DNA of 64,000 nt, taken from positions 27,533,668-27,597,667 of the forward strand of contig NC_092569.1 of assembly GCF_037975245.1 (NCBI RefSeq), given 5' to 3'. Positions within the stretch are counted from its first letter, which is position 1, and the number at the start of each line of letters is the position of its first letter. Under the pieces are notes generated by a model. The model did not search any database. It was not told the origin of the DNA and saw only the letters and a list, made by a program, of their open reading frames with translations. A program made the position numbers and the translations under genes. This stretch comes from Apostichopus japonicus (taxonomy: Eukaryota; Echinodermata; Holothuroidea; Aspidochirotida; Stichopodidae). Positions 25,801 to 34,047 of this stretch are shown here, piece by piece.

Positions 25801-28800
25801 GGGATAAGATTTTGAGATGGGATCCTCGACTGACAATGTGCTCTAACTCTGCCCTTGTACAACTTGCTATTGCATTTCGTATGACTGTGGTGACTTAAAT
25901 TACGAATTTCGAATGAAGCGATAATTACCTTTGATGAAGTATTATTTATGATAAATAATTCATAGTTTCCCTGTTAATTTAAAGGGATATTCCGTTGGCA
26001 GAAGAAGATAACCTTGTATTAAGAAGGAATAGATGATGCAAGCTGACAAAAAACGGAAATTTGACGTTTTGGCGAGATGTATCTCGACAAAGATACATTT
26101 TCAGATTTTGAACGATTTGGTATCATCTCCATACATCCCGAAAAAAAAAAACGTCAATTGTCAACTTCTTTTCATATTGGCAAGTTGTTGCATATCTCAT
26201 CAATATGTCCTTTCTACGCTTCCATACATTTATTACCACGCGTTCTACTCCAATAACAATAAGAAGTATAATATGACGCCAACCTGAAGTTGGCAAGGTG
26301 CCAAGAATAAGCAAAGACAATCGTAGCTTATCACTTTGAAATTAAAGTGCAAACACAATAACACTATACAAATCATATGTATGTAAATAGATCACAGAAA
26401 TAAACTTTAAATGTCAAGAACATAGGGAATGAATGAAAATACATGTCCCACCAAATACATGCATGTTTGTCATTATATGAAATTACTTCCTCTCTATATC
26501 AGTTGTTCACTTGCTCTTGTAATGTAGTGCTAGGCAGTTCAACAAAATGCCTGCTTGCTTTAATAATTGAGTTCTCTCATTTTTTGTATCTTTACCAACG
26601 TATACCCATGTACGCTGTATGTTCCATACTGTAGGATATTACAATGGCGACCGGGATTTTCCCCAAAAAATGACTCTTTTTCTTAACTTGTTCGAACATT
26701 TGTTATAACACCTTTCAGTGGGAAACTTGATGATTTTATTCTAAACCAATGAGCAAGTTATGAAAAGAGATTGACATAGTTCTGCACCTATGAAAAAAAT
26801 AACTTATTGAACATCAAATGTTGAATTCCGAAATGCTTAATTGCAACATTGGCAACTACGATTGGCACACGCCATACACCAGTGTTGAGTGTGGATAGCT
26901 AGGCCTAACATTAGGCTATGCAGCCGTTATATGCGTGAATCAGTTAGGTGACCAAGTTGTAGTATTGAACTGACCTTGGTTGCCAACGTTAGTAGTTGTG
27001 AGAAGTACACACTCAAATGACGAGATGCCGTTGAAAATAAATTGTTATATCCAACGTGTTTGTCCTCTTTGTGTTGTTCTTATTATTTTACTTCAATTTA
27101 ACAGTAAAGGATATGGAGAAAATCTTTTCAAACACATTGAGCACAGTTCGTGTTCAAAAATTGATCGTTAAAGCTTGAAAGGTACATGGCGCAATCCACA
27201 ATACCATACAACATGTACAGCCACGCACGCAACTGGCTCAGAACACAGGCCTAGCAGTGAGAAAACATTTGAGCAGGGCTCTGTTAGTTGAACAACTTGA
27301 CAAAGATGCAAAGAGTAACATTAGACCAATCACAGTCTATTATTCACAAGATACACCTGGCGTCAGGCACGCTTGAGCCCAAGGAATACTAAAGGAGTTA
27401 AAATGTTGCATATGGCTGGAAATTACAGAAGTTGCTGTTGGACAATTTTTCTTTGTACGCTAATAGATTTTATTTTCTTTGCAAGTTTCCTTTCATTATT
27501 TCTTATCAATTATCGCTAGACAAGGCGACTCTCAGTTGGTTGTTCGTTTACGTTGATGAACACGCAGTGGCGTAGGAAGGTACTTTTGAGTGGGGGGCTG
27601 AAGACTGATGGCCGGCCTGGGGGAGGTGTCCCCCTCCCCTTTGGAATTTTTTGCATTTCCAGGTGGCCTCAGATGCAATTTGGTGCAATATAGCACACTT
27701 CAACACCCACTCCATTTTGTAAACTTAATTTTGTATTTTCACCTGGCCTTAGATGCAATTTGGTGCTCCAAATGAGATTTTTTTCTGATTTGGAAATGAA
27801 AAAGGGGTTTTCTGACTTGCTGAGCGGGGGGCGGAATGATACTTCCGCCCGCCATATTTTTCACTGGGGGGCTGGCGCCCCCAGCCCCCTGGTTCCTACG
27901 CCCTTGTGAACACGTGTCTCCTATTTAACGTAAACAATTTATAATCTTCGCCGACCAGGCTATAATCCCCGCTTTTGCCAGCAATATTTTTCAATTTGTA
28001 CTTGAAAGTGTAGACGGCAAATTCTCTTCACTCCTTGAAGAGAAATTTATTTTACCGCCAAGACACCACCCGCGAACATGACTAGAGCCTCGTGCAATTG
28101 GTACCTTCGATCACTTTGTCAGTCACTACTGAATTTATTGGACCAATCATATTGTAAAGAATTTTTTTTTTACGATCTCCAATTAGCCATAATGGGGTTT
28201 ACGCTCGGCCCTGATCTCCAAAAATATTACATCTTAATAGCGTGAATATGGGGGTAGAGCAATTGATTTTCTCGGGAGGGGGTATTACATTAACATCTAC
28301 GTTGAGGAAGATTTTCTATCTGGGGAAAAATTTGTTATCTATCAGGGGCAGATCCAGGATTTTGAGAAAGGGGGGCGGAAGACATCCCGATGGTAGCACT
28401 TTAGTGATCTGCGTCCAGGGGGAGGGGTCTAGGGGAGGGGTTGTCCCCCTCCCCCTTGGAAATTTTTGGTTAATTGTGAGTGCTTAGATGCAAAATGGTG
28501 AAACATTTCGCCAAAAACTAGAAAAACCAGAAACGTTGCAGACACGCTTTTTTGTGCACATTTTTTTTCTCGATAGACACATATTTAACAACGCTCAACA
28601 GTGCATGTACAATGGATACACTATTATTGCGTCGATTCGTTTTTTCTTTTGCGCGAAAATTATGACACCAGATTCACCCCAAGAAAAAACATAAAACAAG
28701 ATATATTCAATGAGATAATTATGATATACTTATTCATGAAAGGGTGTAGGCGGTTTTACACTATCTCACGCAACGGAGTCGACAAGAACCTGAAGTATTT

Positions 28801-31097
28801 TGAAGAGAGGGCCCGATAATAAGCGGAAACGGATCACCGACCGAAAAAATACCGGAATTTATTATATAAATTATAAGTTATTTGCCGAGAGGTTTTTAAC
28901 TTGCTGGCGTCGGGTGATTGGATTGGTGAATGAGTTTATCAGATGAAGAACTGGAAAATCGAAATAACCGATAAAGAAGCTCCCGTTCTCCTTTTCTCTA
29001 TTCAGCTTTCCTTCTTTCTTCCCCTTCCGCTCTCTTCACCTTTTCTCCTTTTGCTGACAGACCCAAAATTTGCCGACAGCGACCAAATTATTGGGGGGTG
29101 TGACACCCCCACACCCCCCCCCCCCCCGCCGCTCGCTACGCCCCTGCACGCGGAATTATCCAAACTGTTTCCAAAAGAACCGATTCTAGCCTACAAAAGG
29201 GCCCAATATCTCAAAGATTTACTTGTTAACTCAAGGTTTCATACTAACGAAGAATCAGCTGACTCTCAAGGTTCACACGAAGCTCTTTTAGATGCTCTTA
29301 TAGCTGCACTAAGAGTCTATAAAAACTCGTGCACAGAAAATAGATGCATTTTGAGAACGAGACGCCCAGGCCGAATATAAAATATTCAAAGGCTACTACT
29401 GATGATGCTCCTCCTGTAAAGTTTGAGAGCAGAAACCGGTCTAGGTGCATGGTCATAAGAACCTACACTAGTCTCTCCTACTATTAACAGTACACTCAAT
29501 TCACCTAATAGGTGCAATTATGTTTCACCACGAGGAGCATGTTATAAGTTCATGTTCCTCGGGCCCTCCCTTAAAAATACTTCAGGTTCTTGGCGACTAC
29601 GTTGCGTTAGATAGTGTAAAATCACCTACACCCCTTTCATTCAGATAATTATGATATACTTGCTAACTGTGCATTGATTTTTCCCTGACAGTAATAGTCA
29701 GCACTATAGTACTGAGCCGTATCTAATTAATACGTGATGCCGCGTAGGCCTGATAATTGCCTTAGTTTCAAATTTGGAATAAAAACGATCGCGTTTCAGG
29801 GAAGAGCAGCTGGATATATATTAGGCTTTTCTTTCACCAAGTTATGCCTATTAGGCATTTGAAGTACTCACACATAAAAAAAAAAAACGCAACTGATTTC
29901 CAAAAGGGGGGGCCGGGTCGCCCCCCCCCCCTGGATCCGCCCCTGTCTATTAATTCCAACGAATTCTATTTTATCATCATTAGCAGGTTGAACAGTAAGC
30001 AACCGACCAAACAAACCCTTCCTTAGTTAACAGAAATTCTTAGACGATTGTAAGTAAAAATTTTCTGTCATTATCAGAGTAGTTTCTTGCTGACGAGACC
30101 ATCGGGTGATCGGGTTGACCCGTGAGTGTTTTTCTGAACACGAACTTGAAATTCGTAAAGTCTAGTAAACACAAGACAAACGATAATTTTACGTGATGTT
30201 AAAACTTTAAGAAAGAATTTCACTAACACATTTCTTTTCGACATTTTTACTTTTAAGTTAAGTTAACGTGGGTAATAAAAATAGAGTCATGAAGACAGTA
30301 ACGTTTCTTGAATCTATTCTCCTTATTTTTTACCCGTTACTGCGAACGAACTAGACTTTTACAGCAGTGTTGGTATAGCTTCAAAAATACGCATCTTAGC
30401 GATCGCGACACCTCCGTCAGAGATTTGAATGTTTTCAATGAAATTCGGGAAGGAAAAAAGAACCGGTTTTTGAGCCAGAATCGGGTTTTTGCAAGAAAAA
30501 AAAAACGATTTGGGTTTTCACGAAACCGTGCAAGCTTAGTTGGGGGACTCTTAGATGAGCAATATCGAGTGAAACGGGTAAATGTTTTTACCCAAGCCTA
30601 GGCCTATATAGCTACCTTAAGTCGGATTGAACAACATAAATGTGTGTTTTTGGAGGGGGCGGGGGGGGGGGGGGGACTGGCAACGCTGGCTTATATTCCT
30701 ACAGTCCAATTGTGCTGGAAGTATAGCATGTAACATTTCACCTTAGCTCTTATACGAAGATAACTGGTATGACCTTGGGATCGTTGAAGGGAACTCCGTC
30801 ATTAGGGAGATCTGGAGGTCCATCCCCACAAAAAGAAAAGAAAAATGTGACGTTATGCATTTCTGAGGTAATCACTTGTAGGCTATTAATTAGATATACA
30901 AATATGTCGACATGGTTGTTCCCAGAACACTATTACTGTTGTTCACTCATGAGCACTTAATGTATATCATTGTTAAAAAGGTACATTTTGGTAAAATTAA
31001 GCCTACCTTGAGACCTCCCTCCAAGAAGCAGAATGACAGCAATCAGAAGATGAATAAATAAAGGTGATCGACACTGCTTTAATCCTCCTTTCTCCAT
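9885..31097 (-). CDS. Secreted fibrinogen-related (ficolin-like) protein, seven coding exons
   Basis: Joining minus-strand exons 31007-31097, 23477-23545, 17750-17836, 16382-16458, 14919-15047, 12531-12783 and 9885-10153 gives 975 bp and 324 residues. Every junction is GT..AG with matching phase. Residues 1-30 form a signal peptide with a hydrophobic core. Residues 31-108 are a Thr/Pro/Ser-rich linker encoded by short exons that all start and end in compatible phase. Residues 109-324 are a full fibrinogen C-terminal domain, with DGGGWTVFQRR, the calcium-site motif DRDND (259-263), GAWWY..C (276-283) and the closing EMKIRP. NET and NMT are possible N-glycosylation sites. Family members are secreted pattern-recognition lectins (ficolins, FREPs, tachylectins) that bind acetylated sugars. 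The binding specificity here is unknown. The gene spans 21 kb because its introns are loaded with transposons. Confidence 0.9.
10437..10615. repeat. Tandem repeat, about four units of 40-44 bp
   Basis: ATTATGCTTGG recurs at about 10441, 10481, 10525 and 10569, followed by TGTGATGTCTTAGCATATC-type sequence. It lies in the last intron of the fibrinogen-related gene. Confidence 0.75.
11290..11460. repeat. Dispersed repeat, also at 25590-25750
   Basis: These two intronic stretches share alignable sequence of about 160 bp in the same orientation, for example AAGATTAT..AATAGC followed by CATCACAGAC-type words and ACTGTGATC. The identity of the repeat is unknown. Confidence 0.5.
12531..12783 (-). 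CDS. Fibrinogen-related gene, central fibrinogen-domain exon
   Basis: This 253-bp exon runs from a TTATACAG acceptor (phase 0) to CTGCAG before GTTTGT (phase 1). It encodes residues 152-235. VFQRRVDGSVDFYRNW, the GFGELDHEFWLGN block and the YY..FDLFRI segment are diagnostic of the fibrinogen C-terminal domain. Confidence 0.92.
14453..14945 (-). repeat. Tandem array of exon end plus 5' splice site, units of 73-77 bp
   Basis: About six units recur at 73-77-bp spacing (CATACTAGACTTACC at 14527, 14604, 14677, 14754, 14831 and 14905). On the minus strand each unit contains the exon's last bases (GACGGAGGAGGATGGACG, or a near copy), then GTAAGT and about 50 bp of intron. The unit nearest 14919 is the real exon end. 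The others lie downstream in the intron with their donor sites largely intact. Using any downstream donor would add an in-frame TGA soon after GGAWT-type residues, so the first site is the productive one. Confidence 0.9.
14919..15047 (-). CDS. Fibrinogen-related gene, first fibrinogen-domain exon
   Basis: This 129-bp, phase 0-0 exon encodes residues 109-151. It follows the acceptor ATTGTCAG and includes NCLDWFNAGC, YTIKPTNW and the conserved FEVFCNMTDGGGWT. The donor GTAAGT at 14918 is the first of a series of duplicated donors that continue into the intron. Confidence 0.92.
16382..16458 (-). CDS. Fibrinogen-related gene, linker exon D
   Basis: The 77-bp exon encodes residues 84-108. It shares VETTPKQTT with linker exon E and the duplicate exon E2, so it is an older member of the same exon duplication series. 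It ends with GGDCPRDESSIE, which supplies a cysteine just ahead of the fibrinogen domain. The donor is GTGAGA. Confidence 0.85.
16803..16870. repeat. AAT/GAT trinucleotide microsatellite
   Basis: Mixed TAA, TGA and TAATAA units over about 65 bp, within an intron of the fibrinogen-related gene. Confidence 0.85.
17330..17865 (-). repeat. Intragenic duplication, copy 1 (with linker exon E)
   Basis: This stretch aligns with about 20715-21520 over the linker exon and downstream intron. Shared stretches include TTTCAGATCCAAAAAGTG, AATGGTCTCAAAGA and GTTTGCTTGAGTACA. Copy 2 lacks a block near the exon and differs inside it. The copies are now separated by the 2.6-kb transposon at 17999-20587. Confidence 0.85.
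17750..17836 (-). CDS. Fibrinogen-related gene, linker exon E
   Basis: The 87-bp exon encodes residues 55-82 and keeps frame (2+84+1). It is Thr/Ser-rich (TTPMQTTSSETTGST), consistent with an O-glycosylated stalk between the signal peptide region and the fibrinogen domain. The acceptor is ACTGATAG and the donor GTACAG. Confidence 0.85.
17999..20587 (-). mobile_element. Unclassified DNA transposon with GGGCAATTCCA ends and a 16-bp motif array
   Basis: The 2589-bp element has inverted ends GGGCAATTCCA / TGGAATTGCCC and AT-rich flanks (ATAT on each side). GGTTACTCACGTTACA occurs eight times, all in the same orientation: 18011, 18181 (one base changed), 18368 and 18383 near one end, then 20007, 20027, 20044 and 20209 near the other. 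The interior carries a degraded transposase-like gene on the minus strand. The motif array is probably a binding site for the element's own protein, by analogy with subterminal repeats of other DNA transposons. The superfamily is not recognised. Confidence 0.8.
18979..19880 (-). pseudogene. Broken transposase-like gene of the 2.6-kb element
   Basis: Minus-strand fragments in several frames read NEIQSAHWNQRQVSLFT, then KSVSVWSDGPALQFKNRF, then SVDGIGGLAVKRRA. I recall this order of motifs (EIQSAHW, SDGxxxQFKN, DGIGGxxKR) from a family of uncharacterised metazoan proteins that looks like a DDE/RNase H-fold transposase, but I cannot name it. At least two frameshifts and several stops separate the fragments, and part of the segment before DGIGG is missing. 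This copy cannot make a working protein. Confidence 0.6.
21064..21115. repeat. 52-bp near-perfect palindrome
   Basis: Two 26-base arms meet at CATATG with no spacer and pair everywhere but one position. It lies inside the duplicated intron segment of the fibrinogen-related gene. Cruciform or hairpin formation is expected from the structure; no function is evident. Confidence 0.9.
21407..21491 (-). CDS. Duplicate linker exon E2 of the fibrinogen-related gene, uncertain use
   Basis: This copy of linker exon E reads TDMYSSKPVETTPKQTTSS, with the acceptor ACTGATAG intact. Its 3' part is replaced by an inverted copy of nearby sequence (ACTAGCAGTG / CACTGCTAGT). With the original donor (GTACAG) it is 85 bp and would shift the frame. 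The rearrangement creates a new donor, TAG before GTCAGG. Using that site would give a 75-bp exon (21417-21491) that keeps frame with its neighbours. It may be an alternative exon or a dead one. Confidence 0.55.
23477..23545 (-). CDS. Fibrinogen-related gene, second coding exon
   Basis: The 69-bp exon (2+66+1) encodes residues 32-53, a Pro-rich stretch with one cysteine (RYNPGPCPGAAPKPNDH). The acceptor is GTTCAACAG and the donor GTAAGT. The phase matches the signal-peptide exon upstream and linker exons downstream. Confidence 0.8.
23785..24045 (+). mobile_element. C-rich hAT-type MITE, copy 1 (internally shortened)
   Basis: The ends are CATAGGCGTAGG and CCTACGCCCTTG, flanked by an exact 8-bp duplication GTTTTCAG (23777-23784 and 24046-24053). 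It is 261 bp because the middle of the family consensus is missing. The body carries TTAGATGCAATTTGGTG and long G/C runs. Four other copies are at 27565, 33681, 37633 and 61960. Confidence 0.92.
24111..25212 (-). mobile_element. hAT transposon remnant with transposase C-terminus
   Basis: The ends CAGGGGGGTACGA and GATCCTACCCCTG are inverted and flanked by TAAGCATT (24103-24110) and TAAGCAGA (25213-25220), six of eight bases alike. The element is 1102 bp and holds part of a hAT transposase on the minus strand. It lies in the first intron of the fibrinogen-related gene, in the same orientation as that gene's coding strand. Confidence 0.8.
24370..24897 (-). pseudogene. hAT-family transposase C-terminal fragment
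   Basis: Reading the minus strand, one frame gives FEAIDACLAVLQRRF, then FPQFDVQLRLLRG, then ISAIAETPKCPAL. After one frameshift (about 24590) the sequence continues as LAHLSTASAERSFSTQRLLK with LRSTM and RYNSLMLLNVH. The ERSFS..R..K..LRSTM pattern is the hAT dimerisation region, close to the ZMYM1-like or domesticated THAP12-like types. No catalytic N-terminal half is present. Not functional as it stands. Confidence 0.8.
27565..27906 (+). mobile_element. C-rich hAT-type MITE, copy 2
   Basis: The 342-bp element runs from CAGTGGCGTAGG to CCTACGCCCTTG with an exact 8-bp duplication TGAACACG (27557-27564 and 27907-27914). It lies in the first intron of the fibrinogen-related gene. Confidence 0.95.
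28736..29640. mobile_element. Inner element with 80-bp inverted repeats and 19-bp direct flanks
   Basis: About 80 bp at 28736-28815 recurs inverted at 29559-29640, with the shared phrase AAGAACCTGAAGTATTTT. Just outside, AGATAATTATGATATACTT occurs in direct orientation at 28713-28731 and 29643-29661. A 19-bp direct repeat is too long for hAT, P or Harbinger duplications and would fit a retroelement-like insertion better. Confidence 0.65.
29150..29245 (+). pseudogene. Possible Penelope-like reverse-transcriptase linker fragment
   Basis: The plus-strand frame reads ELSKLFPKEP then ILAYKRAQYLKDLLVNSRF. A motif of the form P..AYKR..NLKDLLV.S is found between the RT and GIY-YIG parts of Penelope-like elements. 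It directly follows a C-rich transposon end (GCTACGCCCCTG at about 29137-29148), so it is a scrap. The assignment rests on one motif. Confidence 0.35.
31007..31097 (-). CDS. Fibrinogen-related gene, start codon and signal-peptide exon
   Basis: The exon encodes residues 1-30 and reads MEKGGLKQCRSPLF followed by a hydrophobic core (LLIAVILLLGG), typical of a cleaved signal peptide. The donor is GTAGGC in phase 1, which fits the next exon at 23477-23545. ATG is the only start in this short frame with a signal peptide after it. The promoter is to the right of 31097 but no core element is certain. Confidence 0.82.
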
Positions 31098-31416
31098 TTT
31101 GAACAAATCCAGAGGCGGAAAGGGAAAAACAATCTAAGTTTATCAAATGTGTCTTTTCCTGTGGTAAGTAGGTACGTATCATGTATGTCTTGCCGTTCTG
31201 TGATACTAATGAAGAATTACTGACCGTTTGCCAGTAGTTATTACCATCTTCATAAAGCGTCCAATAAAGTCACCCATATAATGTCTTTTAATTGGTCATG
31301 ATGGTGGATGACGTATGTAATGTTTCATGCATATTCAAGTTCAACATTGTGATTACAATATGGAGCTGGTTGTACACAATTCCGTATTCACATCATATCA
31401 ATTAGTTGATCACGAT

Positions 31417-31738
31417 GTAAGTCTGGAAGCTGATGAGTGGTCGATTGTTTTACATACGATACCCCAGACAATTTGAATATGCAATGAAAATTGCTTAGTC
31501 TCAATTGGCTGTTTTTGCCTTCAATGCGCAGATAGATTGAACACAGCTAGTTAGATTTGAAGCATTAATTCTCTTCTGTAAGTCTGGAAGCTGATGAGCG
31601 GTCGATTGTTTTACAGACGATACCCCAGACAATTTGAATATGCAATGAAAATTGCTTAGTCTCAATTGGCTGTTCATTCATACTTAGTAAAGATTCCTTA
31701 ATCCTATTGGTCCATGCAGGTCAGCTGACCGTGGTTAA
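31417..31738. repeat. 161-bp direct duplication with a partial third copy
   Basis: GTAAGTCTGGAAGCTGATGA begins units at 31417 and 31578. A partial third copy resumes at about 32018-32090 (TGCCTTCAATGCGCAGAT). The third copy is cut off from the second by an insertion of about 340 bp. Confidence 0.8.
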
Positions 31739-31859
31739 TTCTGTGAGTAACGCACGGTAAAATAACGGGGCATCACTTTAATAAATCTTTGGTTATATGT
31801 AACCAAAAATGTTTTGTTTTATGATTTTTCCCCACACAAATGGTAGTGTATGAATGAAC

Positions 31860-32012
31860 GGGGTTAATCAACGGTCTAGCGTGCATTACTCACATGATTA
31901 ATGCACTCCGGGTGTTAATGCTATCGCTGGATGCACTCGTGCATCGCTTGCATTATCCCCCGATCGTGCATTAATCCTGTAAGTAACGCACGCTAGACCG
32001 TTGATTAACCCC
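31860..32012. mobile_element. Foldback/MITE with 47-bp inverted repeats
   Basis: Arms at 31860-31906 and 31966-32012 are inverted copies with three mismatches over 47 bp, starting GGGGTTAATCAACGG. The 59-bp loop contains shorter GTGCATC-type inverted words. It lies in the sequence that interrupts the 161-bp duplication. No clear target duplication was found. Confidence 0.75.
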
Positions 32013-33026
32013 TTATTTATGCCTTCAATGCGCAGATATAGATTGAACACAGCTAGTTAGATTTGAAGCATTAATTCTCTTCTTTGTAAAACAAGTCTTG
32101 TGAAAATGATTGGTTGTTGCTGCCCTTCGAGGTTTCTACTCCCCCCCCCACACCCCCACCCCTTCCTACCATCCCTCGATTGAACTTTCTTCCTACGCCT
32201 CGGATACCACGATTCTCTTGAAAAGTGACCAAATACTATAAATGACGTTTTTAACAAAACACATGTGTATCCGCATATATATATATTCGTAAAGGGAGAC
32301 TTCTGGTAACCAATGAGCATGGCAGTAATGCCATATATCACAACACTATTAGTGTATCAGGAAAACTTGAATTTGCACGTGATATCTGTTAAACCCCGAT
32401 CAGCCCTTTGTTGTTCTACAGCTAACAGTGGGGGCGCAACAACTGTTTTGTACTGGGGAGAGGGGGGGGGGTAAGATGAAAAACTTCACATTAAGAGGAT
32501 TCCAAAATTCTTCCAACTGATTTAGATAGGGGCATAGAAAGGGTACAGTACTGTACTCTTGTTTAGCCAGTAGGTATGATTACCTCAAAAAACCTGAGCA
32601 TGAGTCAATTACCCTTGAAGGGAACATTTTCGTTTTCCAAGGCGACAGCGAAACCTTTTCAAACGTCATCGTCACGAAGTTATTATAAATTATTACCTTG
32701 AGATGGATATGAGGTTGTGTGGATTTGACAAACGGACCAATTGACTACACTATAAAAGCGTTAACTACTGTAACTGACAATACGATCCAATCGGTAAGAT
32801 GATTGGTTCAATATCAATTTGAATATTCATATAGCATCGGAAATGATAAATTTGATGACATTGACGGAGATATTAAGATGAGTGTAAGAAATGGAGAGCT
32901 AAAAATTTGCACACACACAATGAGTCGTGTACACTATAGCAAAAGTTTGTTAAAATTGTAGAAATGATAGCACCATTTTGCATCTAAGCCCGCTTCCTAA
33001 ACATATTTCTGAAAGAGAAGTTATTG

Positions 33027-33140
33027 GCATAGGCGTAGGAGGCGAGGGGAAGCCCCCCCCCCCCCCCGCAAAAAGATATTCCTGTGAAAATTCGGGCAAT
33101 ATTCTGATATTTGTATCGGGCACTGCCAAAAATATATACA
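33027..33140. mobile_element. Partial C-rich MITE of a second family
   Basis: The sequence begins CATAGGCGTAGGAGG and contains GTGAAAATTCGGGCAATATTCTG. The same start and GTGAAAATTCGGGCAATATG occur at 52762-52980. Its other end is not clear. Confidence 0.5.
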
Positions 33141-33207
33141 ATAATCTTGTTTGATGAGAGTTAGTAAGTCCGTATAAAAACTCAGCCTAAGGTAGTAATA
33201 GACTATA

Positions 33208-33262
33208 ACGTTATAAACGTTTATAACTAACGTTTATAACTAAACGTCTATAACGTTCTAAA
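33208..33262. repeat. Short tandem AACGTTTATAACTA repeat
   Basis: About four imperfect units of 12-16 bp based on AACGTTTATAAC. Confidence 0.7.
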
Positions 33263-33680
33263 CGTCCCCGACTTATCTGGCATTGATGTTGTGGAGTTAT
33301 GTGCATAGGGGGTGGCATGCCAGAATAGCCGACCCCCCCCCCCACCCCACACACACTTTTGACGCCAACTAGTGAAAATAATATTGGGAGAATAACCTTG
33401 TATACATAAGTTTCCTTCCAATGGTAGCACCAGTATGCATCTAAGTTTAGCACCTTTTAATTTAGTAACACATTCTCAAAAGGTGAGGGGGGTTTCACCA
33501 GTACGCCCTTCAATTTTGCTTACATTTTCGGGCAAATCGTTACAGCACCCAAACCAATTGGGCTCCTATTCGCCCATGGTTATTGGTCTCCCCTTCCTTA
33601 GATCTGACCCCAAAATGGACTGCGGCGAAATTTTGTGCTCGCCAACTCCCCTCCCCCTCCTCTCATTTTTGGCAAAGAAT

Positions 33681-34047
33681 CAAGGGCGTAGGAACCGGGG
33701 GGCTGGGGGGCGCCAGCCCCCAGTGAAAAATATGGGGGGCGGAAGTATCATTCCGCCCCCCCCCCCCCGCTCAGCAAGTCAGAAAACCCCTTTTTCATTT
33801 CCAAATCAGAAAAAAATCTCATTTGGAGCACCAAATTGCATCTAAGGCCAGGTGAAAATGCAAAATTATTTACAAAATGGAGTGGGTGTTGAAGTGTGCT
33901 ATATTGCACGAAATTGCATCTGAGGCCACCTGGAAATGCAAAAAATTCCAAAGGGGAGGGGGACACCCCCTCCCCTTAGACCCCTCCCCCAGGCCGGTCA
34001 TCAGTCTTCAGCCCCCCCCCACTCAAAAGTACCTTCCTACGCCACTG
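33681..34047 (-). mobile_element. C-rich hAT-type MITE, copy 3
   Basis: The 367-bp element is in reverse orientation, from CAAGGGCGTAGG to CCTACGCCACTG, with an exact 8-bp duplication CAAAGAAT (33673-33680 and 34048-34055). Confidence 0.95.

Larger units (their letters stand above)
28343..29945. mobile_element. 1.6-kb composite element with CAGGGGCAGATCCAGG ends
   Basis: Left end CAGGGGCAGATCCAGG and right end CTGGATCCGCCCCTG are inverted copies with one mismatch. TCTAT flanks both sides (28338-28342 and 29946-29950). The duplication is 5 bp rather than the 8 bp usual for hAT. The interior holds another structure with long inverted repeats (28736-29640). It lies in the first intron of the fibrinogen-related gene. 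Confidence 0.7.

Noticed and set aside
33748-33966. Several 70-130-residue frames in C-rich MITEs (also near 23.9, 37.7 and 62.1 kb)
   Set aside because: The same peptides recur because the MITEs are copies; length varies with homopolymer runs and no family is recognised.
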